Part shown: positions 43,727 through 53,641 of the stretch, piece after piece | How positions within the stretch are numbered: the stretch's first letter is position 1 | Layout of the letters: each line of letters begins with the position of its first letter | Assembly: GCF_001998865.1 (NCBI RefSeq) | Contig: NZ_CP019607.1 | Coordinates: 1 to 64,000 of the forward strand | Source: Tessaracoccus flavescens | GTDB lineage: Bacteria > Actinomycetota > Actinomycetes > Propionibacteriales > Propionibacteriaceae | DNA length: 64,000 nt | Direction: 5' to 3' | The notes under the pieces: model-generated | Seen by the model: the letters and a program-made list of their open reading frames with translations, nothing else | What the model was told of the DNA's origin: nothing | Database searches by the model: none | Program-made: the position numbers and the translations under genes

Positions 43727-46486
43727 TCAGGCGTCGCCGCCCGCGTTGCCCGAGGCGCCCGCGGTCACGTCGTCGAGCTTGTACTTCGCCGCCGCCTCGC
43801 TCGCCCACTCCTGCGGAACCTCGCCGTTGGCGGCGAGACGTTGCAGCACCGCGACAGCGACGGAGGGACCGTCGATGTTGAAGTAGCGGCGCGCCGCCGC
43901 GCGGGTGTCGGAGAAGCCGAACCCGTCGGCGCCGAGCGTCGTGTAGTCACCCGGGACCCACTGGCGGATCTGGTCAGGCACCGCACGCATGTAGTCGGAG
44001 ACCGCCACGACAGGGCCGGGGGCGTCCTTCAGCTTCTGCTCGATCCAGGTCGCCTCGAAGTCGCCGTTCGGGTCGTGGAACAGCTTCGCGTCGAGCTCGA
44101 GGCCCTCGCGGCGCAGCTCGCCCCACGAGGTCACGGACCAGACGTCAGCGACCACGCCGTAGTCGTTCTTCAGCAGCTCCTGGGCCTCGAGCGCCCACGG
44201 GACGCCGACGCCGGACGCGAGGATCTGTGCCCGACGGGCGTCGTCGCCGACGCCCTCGGTGGATCCGGGCTTGACGAGGTACATGCCGCGGAGGATGCCC
44301 TCCACCTCGACGCCCTCGGGCTCGGCGGGCTGCACGATCGGCTCGTTGTAGACCGTCAGGTAGTAGATGACGTTCTCGGCGTCCTCGCCGTACATGCGGC
44401 GCAGGCCGTCACGGACGATGTGGGCGATCTCGTAGCCGTAGGCCGGGTCGTACTGGACCACCGCGGTATTGGTCGAGGCGAGGATCGGCGAGTGGCCGTC
44501 CATGTGCTGGGTTCCCTCACCGGTGAGCGTGGTGCGTCCGGCGGTCGCGCCGATCAGGAAGCCTCGCGCCAGCTGGTCGGCTGCCGCCCAGATGGCGTCG
44601 GCGGTGCGCTGGAACCCGAACATCGAGTAGAAGACGTAGATCGGGACCATCGGCTCGCCGTGAGTGGCATACGAGCTGCCCGCGGCGGTGAAGGAGGCGA
44701 CCGAGCCTGCCTCGTTGATGCCGGTGTGGATGATCTGGCCCGACTTGGACTCGCGGTAGCTCAGGAACAGCTCGTTGTCGACGGGCGTGTAGTTCTGGCC
44801 GTGCGGGTTGTAGATCTTGATCGTCGGGAAGAAGGCGTCCATGCCGAAGGTGCGGGCCTCGTCCGGGATGATCGGCACCACGCGCGGGGCGAACTGCTTG
44901 TCGCGCATCAGGTCCTTGAGCAGGCGGACGAAGGCCATCGTCGTGGCGACCTGCTGGTTGCCCGAGCCCTTCTTCGACGACTCGTACGCCTTGTCGCCGG
45001 GCAGCGAGATGAACTTCCGGTCGCCTCGCCGCTCGGGCAGGTAACCGCCGAGCTCGCGACGACGCTCCTGCAGGTACTGGATGCGGGGATCGTCCTGGCC
45101 GGGATGCACGTAGGGCGGCTGGTAGGGGTTCTCCTCCAGTTGCGCGTCCGAGATCGGCACGTCGACACGGTCGCGGAAGCCCTTGAGGTCGTCGAGGGCG
45201 AGCTTCTTCATCTGGTGGGTCGCGTTGCGGCCTGCGAAGTGCTTGCCGAGGAAGTAGCCCTTGATGGTGTGGGCGAGGATGACGGTGGGTGCGCCGGTGA
45301 ACTCGGTGGCCGCCTTGTAGGCGGAGTAGACCTTGGCGAAGTCGTGGCCACCGCGGGTAAGCCGCCAGATCTCGTCGTCGCTCCAGTCCTTGACCATGGC
45401 GGCAGTGCGCGGGTCGCGCTCGAAGAAGAACTTGCGCACGTAGGCGCCGTCGTTTGCCTTGAACGTCTGGAAGTCGCCGTCGGTGGTCGAGTTCATCAGG
45501 TTGACCAGGGCGCCGTCGGTGTCGTTGGCCAGCAGCGGATCCCAGCCGCGGCCCCAGACCAGCTTGATGACATTCCAGCCGGCGCCACGGAAGAACGCCT
45601 CGAGCTCCTGGACGATCTTGCCGTTGCCGCGTACCGGACCGTCGAGACGCTGCAGGTTGCAGTTGACCACGAAGGTGAGGTTGTCGAGTTCCTCGTTCGC
45701 GGCGAGCTGCAGCGCGCCGCGCGACTCGACCTCGTCCATCTCGCCGTCGCCGAGGAAGGCCCAGACGTGCTGCTGCGAGGTGTCCTTGATGCCGCGGTTG
45801 TGCAGGTACCGGTTGAACTGTGCCTGCCAGATCGCGTTGATCGGGCCGAGGCCCATCGAGACGGTCGGGAACTCCCAGAAGGTGTCCATCTGGCGCGGGT
45901 GCGGGTAGCTGGGCAGCGCGCGCAGCTGGCCGTCGGCGTAGTGCGAGTGCTCCTGACGGAAGCCGTCCATGTCGGCCTCTTCGAGGCGGCCCTCGAGGAA
46001 GGCGCGGGCGTACATGCCGGGAGAGGCGTGCCCCTGGAAGTAGATCTGGTCTCCGCCCCCGGGGTGGTCCTTGCCGCGGAAGAAGTGGTTCATGCCCACC
46101 TCGTACAGCGTCGCCGACGAGGCGTACGACGCGATGTGGCCGCCGACGCCGATGCCGGGGCGCTGGGCGCGGTGCACCATGATCGCTGCGTTCCAGCGCA
46201 GGAGACGACGGATGCCGCGCTCGAGTGCCTCGTCGCCCGGGAAGGCGGGCTCCTGCGAGGCTGGGATGGTGTTGACGTAATCGGTGCCGGTGAGCGAGGG
46301 CACGCCGATGTGACGCTCGCGTGCGCGCTCGAGGAGCTTCAGCATGACGTAGCGGGCGCGGTTCCGGCCGCCTGCGTCGATGACCCCGTCCAGCGATTCC
46401 AACCATTCGTTGGTCTCGGCGGGATCGATATCCGGCAGATTGGTGGGCAGACCATTGAGAATCGGTCCGGCCTCGTTCTGACTCAC
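43727..46486 (-). CDS. aceE: pyruvate dehydrogenase E1 component, homodimeric type
   Basis: 919 residues from GTG at 46486 ([20 protein letters not shown]), with GGAGAGGAA 6 nt upstream. The thiamine-diphosphate motif is [20 protein letters not shown] ... [45 protein letters not shown] and [20 protein letters not shown] are typical of AceE. It decarboxylates pyruvate and passes the acetyl group to E2 lipoate; neither E2 nor E3 is in the window. It is divergent from the GNAT gene and ends at a strong terminator. Confidence 0.97.
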   Translation of the reverse strand: MSQNEAGPILNGLPTNLPDIDPAETNEWLESLDGVIDAGGRNRARYVMLKLLERARERHIGVPSLTGTDYVNTIPASQEPAFPGDEALERGIRRLLRWNAAIMVHRAQRPGIGVGGHIASYASSATLYEVGMNHFFRGKDHPGGGDQIYFQGHASPGMYARAFLEGRLEEADMDGFRQEHSHYADGQLRALPSYPHPRQMDTFWEFPTVSMGLGPINAIWQAQFNRYLHNRGIKDTSQQHVWAFLGDGEMDEVESRGALQLAANEELDNLTFVVNCNLQRLDGPVRGNGKIVQELEAFFRGAGWNVIKLVWGRGWDPLLANDTDGALVNLMNSTTDGDFQTFKANDGAYVRKFFFERDPRTAAMVKDWSDDEIWRLTRGGHDFAKVYSAYKAATEFTGAPTVILAHTIKGYFLGKHFAGRNATHQMKKLALDDLKGFRDRVDVPISDAQLEENPYQPPYVHPGQDDPRIQYLQERRRELGGYLPERRGDRKFISLPGDKAYESSKKGSGNQQVATTMAFVRLLKDLMRDKQFAPRVVPIIPDEARTFGMDAFFPTIKIYNPHGQNYTPVDNELFLSYRESKSGQIIHTGINEAGSVASFTAAGSSYATHGEPMVPIYVFYSMFGFQRTADAIWAAADQLARGFLIGATAGRTTLTGEGTQHMDGHSPILASTNTAVVQYDPAYGYEIAHIVRDGLRRMYGEDAENVIYYLTVYNEPIVQPAEPEGVEVEGILRGMYLVKPGSTEGVGDDARRAQILASGVGVPWALEAQELLKNDYGVVADVWSVTSWGELRREGLELDAKLFHDPNGDFEATWIEQKLKDAPGPVVAVSDYMRAVPDQIRQWVPGDYTTLGADGFGFSDTRAAARRYFNIDGPSVAVAVLQRLAANGEVPQEWASEAAAKYKLDDVTAGASGNAGGDA

Positions 46487-46602
46487 GAAGGTTCCTCTCC
46501 ATGTCGGGCGACTGGCAGTCCGCACGGGGCCGCCAGACCTCCACCCTACCGCGCATCCACCGTGGTCACGGCACGCGAAGGTGGCTGCCTACGATGGTGG
46601 GT

Positions 46603-47106
46603 ATGGGCGTGGAGGTGCGAAGGGCCAGACCGGACGAGGCGTCGGAGTTGAAACGGCTCCGGCTCGAGATGTTGCGCGACTCGCCGTCATCCTTCGAGGA
46701 GCGCCTCGAGAGGGTCGAGGCATGGGACGAGGGGCGCTGGACCTCGCGGCTGACCTCCATGTCGGCGCCCGACTCCGCCCTGTTCATCGCGGCGGAGGAC
46801 GACGCCTGGGTCGCACAGGCCGCGGGGCGGGTCTACGGCACCTACGTCCCACCGCGCGCCTATCTGCTCTCGGTCTACGTGACCCCGTCCCACCGCGGCC
46901 GACGGCTGGTCGAGAAGGTGGTGGAGCGGGTCGAGGACTGGGCCCGGGGGCTCGGCTTCAGCGAGCTCTACCTGGACGTGCATGAGGGCGCGGCCGCGGC
47001 GAGGACCGCCTACGCGAGGATGGGCTATGTGGACACGGGTGTCACCACGCCGTACGCGAACAACGAGGCCGAGTCCGAGATCGAACTGGCCAAGCAGCTC
47101 GACTGA
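46603..47106 (+). CDS. GNAT family N-acetyltransferase
   Basis: 167 residues from ATG at 46603 (an ATG three codons earlier is possible). The GNAT core shows EVRRARPDEASELKRLRLEM, the strand LLSVYVTPSHRGRRLVEKVV (motif A with R-x-x-G-x-G/R replaced by RGRRLV) and LYLDVHEGAAAARTAYARMG. The substrate is unknown. The stop is immediately followed by the stop of the convergent PHP gene, with no spacer. Confidence 0.9.
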   Translation: MGVEVRRARPDEASELKRLRLEMLRDSPSSFEERLERVEAWDEGRWTSRLTSMSAPDSALFIAAEDDAWVAQAAGRVYGTYVPPRAYLLSVYVTPSHRGRRLVEKVVERVEDWARGLGFSELYLDVHEGAAAARTAYARMGYVDTGVTTPYANNEAESEIELAKQLD

Positions 47107-48123
47107 TCAGGAGGCATGCCTCTTCGCATGCTCCAGCAGGCGGTCGACCGGCCAGGTGGTGATGATCCGTTCTGGCTCGATGCCTGCCTCGACGGCGCGG
47201 GCGGCGCCGTAGACGAGGAAGTCGAGCTGGCCGGGCGCGTGGGCGTCGGAGTCGATGCTGAACAGGCAGCCCGCCTCCTTCGCCAGCAGCAGCAGGTCGA
47301 GCGGCGGATCCTTGCGTTCTGGCCGGGAGTTGATCTCCACCGCGACCCCGAACATCGCGCAGGCGGCGAAGACCAGCTCGGCGTCGAACGACGACTGGCC
47401 GCGCCACGTTGCGTCGGCACGAAGCTTGCGTCCCGTCGGGTGTCCGAGCACCGTGGTGTGCGGATTGGAGACGGCACCGACCATGCGCCTCGTCATGGTG
47501 GCCGAGTCGGCGTTGAGGTCGGAGTGCACCGAGGCGGTGACGATGTCGAGCTGGTCGAGCAGGTCGTCGGCCTGGTCCAGCGCCCCCTCGGCGAGGATGT
47601 CGACCTCGATCCCCCGCAGGATCCGCATCGTGGCGTCCGCCTGGACCTCGGCGATCTCGTCCCACTGCGCGACCAGTCGCTCACGGGTCAGTCCGCGGGC
47701 CACCTTGAGCCGGGGCGAGTGGTCGGTGATCGCCATGTACTCGTGCCCGAGTGCCTGGCCGACGGCGACCATCTCCGCGAGCGGGGATCCTCCGTCCGAC
47801 CAGGTGGTGTGGATGTGCAGGTCGCCTCGCAGCTGGGATCTGAGGTCGTCGCCGGCGGGGTCGAGCGAGATGGCCCCCGCCTCGCGGCGCTTCTGCAGGG
47901 CCTCCGGCAGCCTGCCTGCGGTCGCGGCGGCGGCGATCGCCGCGGTCTTCGGCCCGAAGCCTCTGAGCGCCCGCCAGCCCGCCTCGGTCTCCGGATAGGC
48001 GGCGAGCCCGTCCGCCACCTCGGCTGCCTCCCGGAAGGCGCGCACCCGGTAGGTGTCTGCCAGTTCCCGCTCGAGCCAGAAGGCGTACTCGCGCAGTGCC
48101 GCCGAAGGCGTGAGGCCGGTCAC
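47107..48123 (-). CDS. PHP domain phosphoesterase with helix-hairpin-helix N-terminus
   Basis: 338 residues; the GTG at 48123 overlaps the cobA stop (GTGA). The N-terminal 90 residues resemble the HhH/8-kDa region of family X polymerases (LADTYRVRAFREAAEVADGL, WRALRGFGPKTAAIAAAA). The PHP domain has metal-binding HIHTTWSDG, ITDHS, GIEVDIL, SVHSD and SIDSDAH. The nucleotidyltransferase domain of bacterial Pol X is absent. A histidinol-phosphatase-like or DNA-repair phosphoesterase role is possible; the substrate is unknown. Confidence 0.88.
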   Translation of the reverse strand: MTGLTPSAALREYAFWLERELADTYRVRAFREAAEVADGLAAYPETEAGWRALRGFGPKTAAIAAAATAGRLPEALQKRREAGAISLDPAGDDLRSQLRGDLHIHTTWSDGGSPLAEMVAVGQALGHEYMAITDHSPRLKVARGLTRERLVAQWDEIAEVQADATMRILRGIEVDILAEGALDQADDLLDQLDIVTASVHSDLNADSATMTRRMVGAVSNPHTTVLGHPTGRKLRADATWRGQSSFDAELVFAACAMFGVAVEINSRPERKDPPLDLLLLAKEAGCLFSIDSDAHAPGQLDFLVYGAARAVEAGIEPERIITTWPVDRLLEHAKRHAS

Positions 48124-48848
48124 GTCAGACCCAGACCCGCGACGGCCCCGATGACACACACGGCAGGGGGCCGGATCCCTGCCTGCGATGCGGCCTCGGC
48201 GACCGCCCCCGCAGTGGAACGCAGCACGGTCATCGTCGGCAGCCCCGCATCCGCGACCACGGCGGCCGGGGTGCCACCGTCCAGACCCGCGTCGAGCAGT
48301 GCAGTGGTGATCTCGGGAAGGTTCTTCACGCCCATCAGGATGACGATGGTGTTGCCCGCGGTGGCGAGCCCGGCCCAGTCGACGTCGTTGCGTTCGTCGT
48401 CGGGGGCGACGTGGCCCGACACGACGGTGAAGCCGGTGGCCACACCGCGGTGCGTGACGGGGATTCCGGCCAGTTCAGGGGCGGCTATGGACGACGACAC
48501 GCCAGGGATGATGCTCACCGGAATCCCGGCGGCCTGGCAGGCGAGCCATTCCTCTCCCCCACGCCCGAAGACGAAGGAGTCGCCGCCCTTGAACCGGACG
48601 ACGTCGAGCCCGGCCGTCGCCTTCTCGGTGAGGATCTCGTTGATCCGCTCCTGCGGGGTGAACGGTCCGCGCGGCACCTTTCCGACCTCGATCAGCTCGG
48701 CCCCCTCGCGGGCCTCGTCGAGAAGCGCGAGCGGGACGAGCCGGTCGTAGACGATGACATCGGCGCGCTGCAGCGCCTTGAGCCCCGCGACGGTGATCAG
48801 GTCGGGGTCCCCCGGCCCGCCGCCCAGGAGCGTGACCCGCCCCGTCAT
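48120..48848 (-). CDS. cobA: uroporphyrinogen-III C-methyltransferase
   Basis: 242 residues from ATG at 48848 (MTGRVTLLGGGPGDPDLITV). The SAM-binding GGGPGDPDLIT, the VRFKGGDSFVFGRGGEE motif and PGVSSSIAAPELAGIPVTHR are diagnostic of CobA/SUMT. The enzyme makes precorrin-2 for cobalamin and siroheme. The CysG dehydrogenase part is absent. It is coupled to the PHP gene downstream. cobF lies 1.6 kb away on the same strand. Confidence 0.95.
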   Translation of the reverse strand: MTGRVTLLGGGPGDPDLITVAGLKALQRADVIVYDRLVPLALLDEAREGAELIEVGKVPRGPFTPQERINEILTEKATAGLDVVRFKGGDSFVFGRGGEEWLACQAAGIPVSIIPGVSSSIAAPELAGIPVTHRGVATGFTVVSGHVAPDDERNDVDWAGLATAGNTIVILMGVKNLPEITTALLDAGLDGGTPAAVVADAGLPTMTVLRSTAGAVAEAASQAGIRPPAVCVIGAVAGLGLT

Positions 48849-48957
48849 CGGGTCACCTGCGCGAGATCCGTGGCAAGGGATGACTTCATGCGGCACAGCG
48901 TAGCGCCGCGGGCGTCGTCGGTCGTCGGGCTTGCGACGGCGCCCGCCACGTCACAGC

Positions 48958-50376
48958 TCAGCGGTCGGAGGTCGCCGGCTGGTCGGCCATGAACTCGTCG
49001 ACGCGGGCCTTGTTGGCGCGCAACTTCGGGTCGTTCTTCAGGTAGTGGGCGGTCTCCCGTGCGATGAGGCCCGACAGGACGAGCAGCCCGATCAGGTTGG
49101 GCAGCGCCATGAGGCCGTTCATGATGTCGGCGAAGGACCACACGATGCCGAGCGGGATGGTGGCGCCGATGTAGACCACGATGGTGAACACGATGCGGTA
49201 CCAGAGGGTGGCTCCGGCACCGAAGAGACGTTCGACGCACCGGTCGCCGTAGTAGGACCAGCCGAGGATCGTGGAGAACGCGAACAGGATCACGCCGATG
49301 GCGATGATGTAGCCGCCCCATTGGCCGGGGAGGCCGTGGCTGAAGGCCATGGAGGTCAGGACGGCCGGGCTCTCGCCGGAGTTCCACACACCGGTGGTGA
49401 CAAGCACCAGTCCGGTGCACGAGACGACGATCAGGGTGTCGATGAAGGTCTGGGTCATCGAGACGAGTCCCTGACGCACGGGGTGGGTCGTCTGGGCGGC
49501 AGCCGCGGCGATGGCGGCAGAGCCCATGCCGGACTCGTTGGAGAAGATGCCGCGGGCGACACCCATCTGCAGGGCGATCAGGAAACCACCGATCGCGCCG
49601 CCGACCGCCGCCTGCCCGGTGAAGGCCTGGCCGAAGACCAGCGCGAGCGCTCCGGGCACGTCGGTGATGTTGACGATCAGGATGTAGAGCGCGCCAAGGA
49701 CGTAGAAGACGATCATGATCGGCACGAGGGCGGCGGTCACGTTGCCGATGGCCTTGATGCCACCGAGGATGACGAGGCCGACGAAGACGACCATGACGAT
49801 GGCGGAGATGTGCTGCGGGACCCCGAACGCGTCGTGCACGTTCTCGGCGACGGCGTTGGCCTGGGTCATGTTGCCGATGCCGAAGCTGGCCAGCACGGCG
49901 AAAACGGCGAAGAAGACGCTGAGCGCGACGCCCCACTTACCGGGCAGCGCCTTCTTGAGGTAGTACTGGGGCCCGCCGGAGACATTCCCCTTCGAGTCGA
50001 CGGTGCGGAACCGGACGGCGAGGAAGGCCTCCGAGTACTTCGAGGCCATGCCGACGAGTCCGGTCACCCACATCCAGAACAGGGCGCCGGGGCCGCCGAC
50101 CGAAATGGCGGTGGCGACGCCCACGATGTTGCCGACGCCGACCGTGGCAGCCAGCGCCGTCGTCAACGCCTGGAACTGGGAGATGTCGCCGCCTTCTGCG
50201 TCGTCGTCCTTGCGCTCCCAGAGCGCAAGCCGCATGGCAGATCCGAGCGTGCGGAACTGGATTCCTCGCAGCTTGATCGTCAGCCAGAGGCCGGTGAGCA
50301 GCAGCAGCGGGATCAGCAGCCATGGCCCCCAGACGAAGGAGGAGATGGCGTCGAGGGTCTTCTGTAGGGCTTCCAT
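48958..50376 (-). CDS. sodium:alanine symporter (AGCS family)
   Basis: The start at 50376 (MEALQKTLDAISSFVWGPWL) fits the family; an in-frame ATG at 50403 is the alternative. The product is 472 residues with about 10-11 TM helices. The family signature GGPGALFWMWVTGLVGMASK and the motifs GVGNIVGVATAI, NESGMGSAAIAAAAAQT and STILGWSYYGDRC are intact. It imports alanine or glycine with Na+. It lies between cobF and cobA without a clear functional link. Confidence 0.95.
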   Translation of the reverse strand: MEALQKTLDAISSFVWGPWLLIPLLLLTGLWLTIKLRGIQFRTLGSAMRLALWERKDDDAEGGDISQFQALTTALAATVGVGNIVGVATAISVGGPGALFWMWVTGLVGMASKYSEAFLAVRFRTVDSKGNVSGGPQYYLKKALPGKWGVALSVFFAVFAVLASFGIGNMTQANAVAENVHDAFGVPQHISAIVMVVFVGLVILGGIKAIGNVTAALVPIMIVFYVLGALYILIVNITDVPGALALVFGQAFTGQAAVGGAIGGFLIALQMGVARGIFSNESGMGSAAIAAAAAQTTHPVRQGLVSMTQTFIDTLIVVSCTGLVLVTTGVWNSGESPAVLTSMAFSHGLPGQWGGYIIAIGVILFAFSTILGWSYYGDRCVERLFGAGATLWYRIVFTIVVYIGATIPLGIVWSFADIMNGLMALPNLIGLLVLSGLIARETAHYLKNDPKLRANKARVDEFMADQPATSDR

Positions 50377-50472
50377 GAGCGTGGCCTGTCCCGTCGTTGG
50401 CATTAGTGCGCCGACAATTTAGCAACGCTCGAGCCGCCGCACAGCGGTTCTCGCAAGCTGGTCCTCCCGCGG

Positions 50473-51210
50473 TCAGGACGAGGGGCGCAGCAGGTAGATC
50501 TCCTGGATCCAGCCGTGGTGGGCCAGCAGCTGCGCGCGCAGAGCCAGCAGCTCCGGGACGACGGTACGCAGCGGGCCGTTGGCGAGCACCTGGTCGGAGG
50601 TGCCCAGGTAGGCCCCCCAGAAGAGCTCGGTGTCCGGGAACTCCTCGACGAGACCCCGGCAGGTGAAGTCCGGGTCGTTGAGCACGACGACGTCGCCCAG
50701 GTCTTCGCGGTACTCGCCGAGCAGCCTGCGTCCCGTGGTGAGATGCACGCTCTCACCCGCCCGGTTGAGGGCGATCTGGTGCGCGGCTGCCAGCACCTGC
50801 GGGGCGCTGACGCCAGGGATGACCGTCACGTCGATGCTCATCTGCTCTCGCAACGCGTCGACCACCCGCAGGATGGAGTCGTACAGGGCCGGGTCGCCCC
50901 AGGCGAGGAAGCCGACCGTCGCATCGTCGGTCAGCCCGCTCAGGATCTGCGAGTAGGTGGCGAGCCGGGCCGCATCGATGTCTGCGTCGTCGGGATGCAC
51001 CTTGGCGGTGTCCAGCACGGTGATCACGCGGTGTGCGCGGTGCACGTTGCGACGGATCAGTTCGCTTCGTCGCCACACCAGGTCAGGCTGGTCCTCGCTG
51101 CGGTCGGCGACGAGGAAGGCGTCGACGCTGTTCATCGCCTCGACCGCGTCGAGGGTGAGCTGCCCGAAACCTCCGGGGCCCATGCCGATCACAAATACCT
51201 TGCGTGCCAT
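50473..51210 (-). CDS. cobF: precorrin-6A synthase (deacetylating)
   Basis: 245 residues from ATG at 51210 (MARKVFVIGMGPGG); GTG at 51219 is possible. It is a tetrapyrrole methylase with GMGPGGFGQLTLDAVEAMNS, LAWGDPALYDSILRVVDAL, VIPGVSAPQVLAAAHQIALN and the CobF-type C-terminus LFWGAYLGTSDQVLANGPL. It catalyses C1 methylation and deacetylation in aerobic-type cobalamin synthesis. Its presence with cobA suggests B12 synthesis elsewhere in the genome. Confidence 0.93.
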   Translation of the reverse strand: MARKVFVIGMGPGGFGQLTLDAVEAMNSVDAFLVADRSEDQPDLVWRRSELIRRNVHRAHRVITVLDTAKVHPDDADIDAARLATYSQILSGLTDDATVGFLAWGDPALYDSILRVVDALREQMSIDVTVIPGVSAPQVLAAAHQIALNRAGESVHLTTGRRLLGEYREDLGDVVVLNDPDFTCRGLVEEFPDTELFWGAYLGTSDQVLANGPLRTVVPELLALRAQLLAHHGWIQEIYLLRPSS

Positions 51211-51325
51211 CCCGCTCACCCTAGCGGCGCCGACGCGCAGCCGACAGAGTCGCTCACGCTGCCCGAACCGTGGACGGCGGATCGGAGCATGTCGGGGCAG
51301 GCGGGCGAACGGTTAGGCTGGCGGG

Positions 51326-52525
51326 ATGGAACCCCGCCCCGGCACCGCGCCCGCGTTGATCTCATCGGCCCGCGCCCGGTCCGGGGTCGTCAAGCGTCTC
51401 ACGGGCGCCACGTCCGAGATGAACACGGCGACGCTTGCCGCCCTGACCGCGCGCCACGAATGGTTCGGCCAACTCGACGCCGAGTCGCGCTCGTGGATCG
51501 GGGTGCTCGCGCGGTCGGGCATCGACGGCTTCGTCACGTGGTTCTCGGGAGAGCCGTTCGAGCCGGAGTCGATCTTCGACGCTGCCCCCCGCGCGATGGC
51601 CCGCAGGATCACGCTGCGGCAGACGGTCGATCTCGTCCGCACCACCACCGACGTCGTGGAAGAGCAGATTCAGCACCTGCTCCCCCGCGGTGACAGGCAG
51701 CCGTTGCAGCTCGGCATCGTGCACTACTCGCGTGAGGTGGCCTTCGCGGCCGCCGCGATCTACGCCCGGGCGGCGGAGGCCCGCGGGGCGTGGGATTCAC
51801 GCATCGAGGCGACCGTCGTGGACGCCGTGGTGCGGGCGGAGACCGACGAGTCGGTCATCTCCAGGGCCTCGACGCTCGGCTGGAACACCGAGTCGAAGGT
51901 GGTCGTGGCGATCGGTGGAGCCCCCGAGGGCAACGGCGCGGACGGAAGATACGTCCTCGACTCGCTGCGCAGGGCCGCCGCGAAGCTGAAGCTCGACGTG
52001 CTGGCCGCACCCCAGGGCGACCGCCTCGTGTGCATCATCGGAGGCGCAGGCGTCGGTGAGCCCGTCGAGACGTGCGAGCGGATCGCGAAGCTGCAGGAGT
52101 TCTTCGCCCCGGGCGCGGTGGTGGTCGGCCCGACGGTCGACGGACTCTCCGGCGCCCCGAAGTCGGCGAGGGCGGCCGCCTCCGGGTACCGTGCAGCGAA
52201 GGCCTGGCCGGAGGGTCCCCCGACGATGCTCGCCATCGATCTCCTCCCCGAGCGGGCCCTCGCGGGCGACGGCCACGCCCGCAGGACGCTCGCTGGGGAG
52301 ATCTATCCCGCGCTGGCGGCAAACAAGGAGCTGCTCGACACCTGCGTCGGATTCCTCGACGCGGGATCGTCGATGGAGGCGACGGCGCGCGCTCTCTTCG
52401 TCCATCCCAACACGGTCCGCTACCGCCTCAAGCGGATCCAGGACGTCACCGGGTACAACCCTGCCGACGCCCGGGAGGCGTACGTGCTGCGGATGGCCAT
52501 CACGCTCGGTCGGCTCCAGGACTGA
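51326..52525 (+). CDS. fasR: PucR/CdaR-type transcriptional regulator, likely FasR
   Basis: 399 residues. The N-terminal half is helical (ARHEWFGQLDAESRSWIGVL). A GGDEF-like/CdaR middle domain spans about 190-300. The C-terminal PucR helix-turn-helix (SSMEATARALFVHPNTVRYR, then LKRIQDVTGYNP) is clear. In streptomycetes and relatives this gene precedes fabD-fabH-acpP-fabF and activates that operon. The same order here supports FasR. It ends 169 bp before fabD, in a region with two inverted repeats. Confidence 0.9.
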   Translation: MEPRPGTAPALISSARARSGVVKRLTGATSEMNTATLAALTARHEWFGQLDAESRSWIGVLARSGIDGFVTWFSGEPFEPESIFDAAPRAMARRITLRQTVDLVRTTTDVVEEQIQHLLPRGDRQPLQLGIVHYSREVAFAAAAIYARAAEARGAWDSRIEATVVDAVVRAETDESVISRASTLGWNTESKVVVAIGGAPEGNGADGRYVLDSLRRAAAKLKLDVLAAPQGDRLVCIIGGAGVGEPVETCERIAKLQEFFAPGAVVVGPTVDGLSGAPKSARAAASGYRAAKAWPEGPPTMLAIDLLPERALAGDGHARRTLAGEIYPALAANKELLDTCVGFLDAGSSMEATARALFVHPNTVRYRLKRIQDVTGYNPADAREAYVLRMAITLGRLQD

Positions 52526-52538
52526 CCAGCCGAGGGTC

Positions 52539-52628
52539 AATGACATGGGTGTCATTCACGGCACCTGACAAAGCAGGTCCCCAGTCACGCGGCATTTGCC
52601 CCGGGAGAGGTTGTGGGTTTCCCACAAC
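52539..52628 (+). promoter_or_regulatory. candidate operator/promoter region of the fab operon
   Basis: Two perfect inverted repeats lie between fasR and fabD: AATGACA-TGGG-TGTCATT (52539-52556) and GTTGTGGG-TTT-CCCACAAC (52610-52628). Either could be a FasR operator; the second could also be a weak terminator or attenuator. No strong -10 was identified. Confidence 0.4.
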
Positions 52629-52694
52629 GGGGCCGTCGGCAATTTCGTGCGATTCGCAACCCCTGCCCGGCGGGCGAGCGGGCAAGGTGGACTC

Positions 52695-53633
52695 GTGCTA
52701 GCAATCGTCGCGCCCGGGCAGGGCGCCCAGACCCCCGGCTTCCTCGCCCCGTGGCTCGAGGACGGCGACCTCGCCGCCCGGCTCGCCTCACTGTCCGAGG
52801 TCAGCGAGCTTGATCTCGCGCAGTTCGGGACGAAGGCCGATGCCGAGACCATCCGCGACACGGCCATCGCCCAGCCGCTGCTGGTCGCCTCGGCTCTCCT
52901 CACGGCGCGTGCGCTGCTCGGCACGGATGTCACCTCGATCGGAGTCACCGCCGGCCACTCCGTCGGCGAACTGGCCGCGATGGCCATCGCAGGTGCGATC
53001 TCCGACGAGGACGCCATGCTCCTCGTGCGTGAACGAGGAAGGGCCATGGCCGAGGCCTCCGCCGCGCGCCCCACCTCCATGACCGCGGTCGTCTCGGGCG
53101 ACCGCGACGAGGTCCTCGCCGCCATCGAGGCCGCGGGCTGCACCCCCGCCAACAACAACGGCACCGGTCAGATCGTCGCCGCAGGCACCGTCGAACAACT
53201 CGAACTGCTCGCCCAGAACCCGCCGCGCCGGGCCCGCCTCGTACCGCTGAGCGTCGCCGGCGCCTTCCACACCGTCCACATGGAACCCGCCGTCGCACAT
53301 CTGCGCTCCGTGGCCGAATCCGTCCAGACATCCGACCCGAGGATCGCCCTGCTCACCAACTCCGACGGAACAGTCGTCACGTCGGGGGCCGACGCGCTCG
53401 CCCGCATGGTGAACCAGGTGGCCAATCCCGTGCGCTGGGACCTGTGCATGGCCACCATGGACGCCATGGGAGTCACCGGCCTGCTCGAGCTCGCGCCGGC
53501 AGGCACCCTGACCAAGATCGCGCAGCGCAACCTGAAGGGTGTGGCGCTGTTCCACCTCAACTCCCCCGACCAGCTCGACGATGCCCGCGAGTTCGTCTCC
53601 ATCCACGCTGCAAGCCAGCCCGAATCCGAGTGA
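52695..53633 (+). CDS. fabD: malonyl CoA-ACP transacylase
   Basis: 312 residues from GTG at 52695 (LAIVAPGQGAQTPGFLAPWL), with AAGGTGG 5 nt upstream. Nucleophile Ser89 is in GHSVGELAAMA; the active-site His is in SVAGAFHTVHM; the oxyanion GQGAQ is at the N-terminus. It loads malonyl onto AcpP. It is the first gene of fabD-fabH-acpP-fabF. Confidence 0.96.
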   Translation: MLAIVAPGQGAQTPGFLAPWLEDGDLAARLASLSEVSELDLAQFGTKADAETIRDTAIAQPLLVASALLTARALLGTDVTSIGVTAGHSVGELAAMAIAGAISDEDAMLLVRERGRAMAEASAARPTSMTAVVSGDRDEVLAAIEAAGCTPANNNGTGQIVAAGTVEQLELLAQNPPRRARLVPLSVAGAFHTVHMEPAVAHLRSVAESVQTSDPRIALLTNSDGTVVTSGADALARMVNQVANPVRWDLCMATMDAMGVTGLLELAPAGTLTKIAQRNLKGVALFHLNSPDQLDDAREFVSIHAASQPESE

Positions 53634-53641
53634 GATCCACA

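Noticed and set aside
43709..46651. 980-codon open frame antisense to aceE
   Set aside because: Same explanation; its composition is a mirror of aceE codon bias and it has no motifs.
48849..48957. Cobalamin riboswitch upstream of cobA
   Set aside because: The leader is about 100 nt and lacks the B12-box; too short and without the conserved core.
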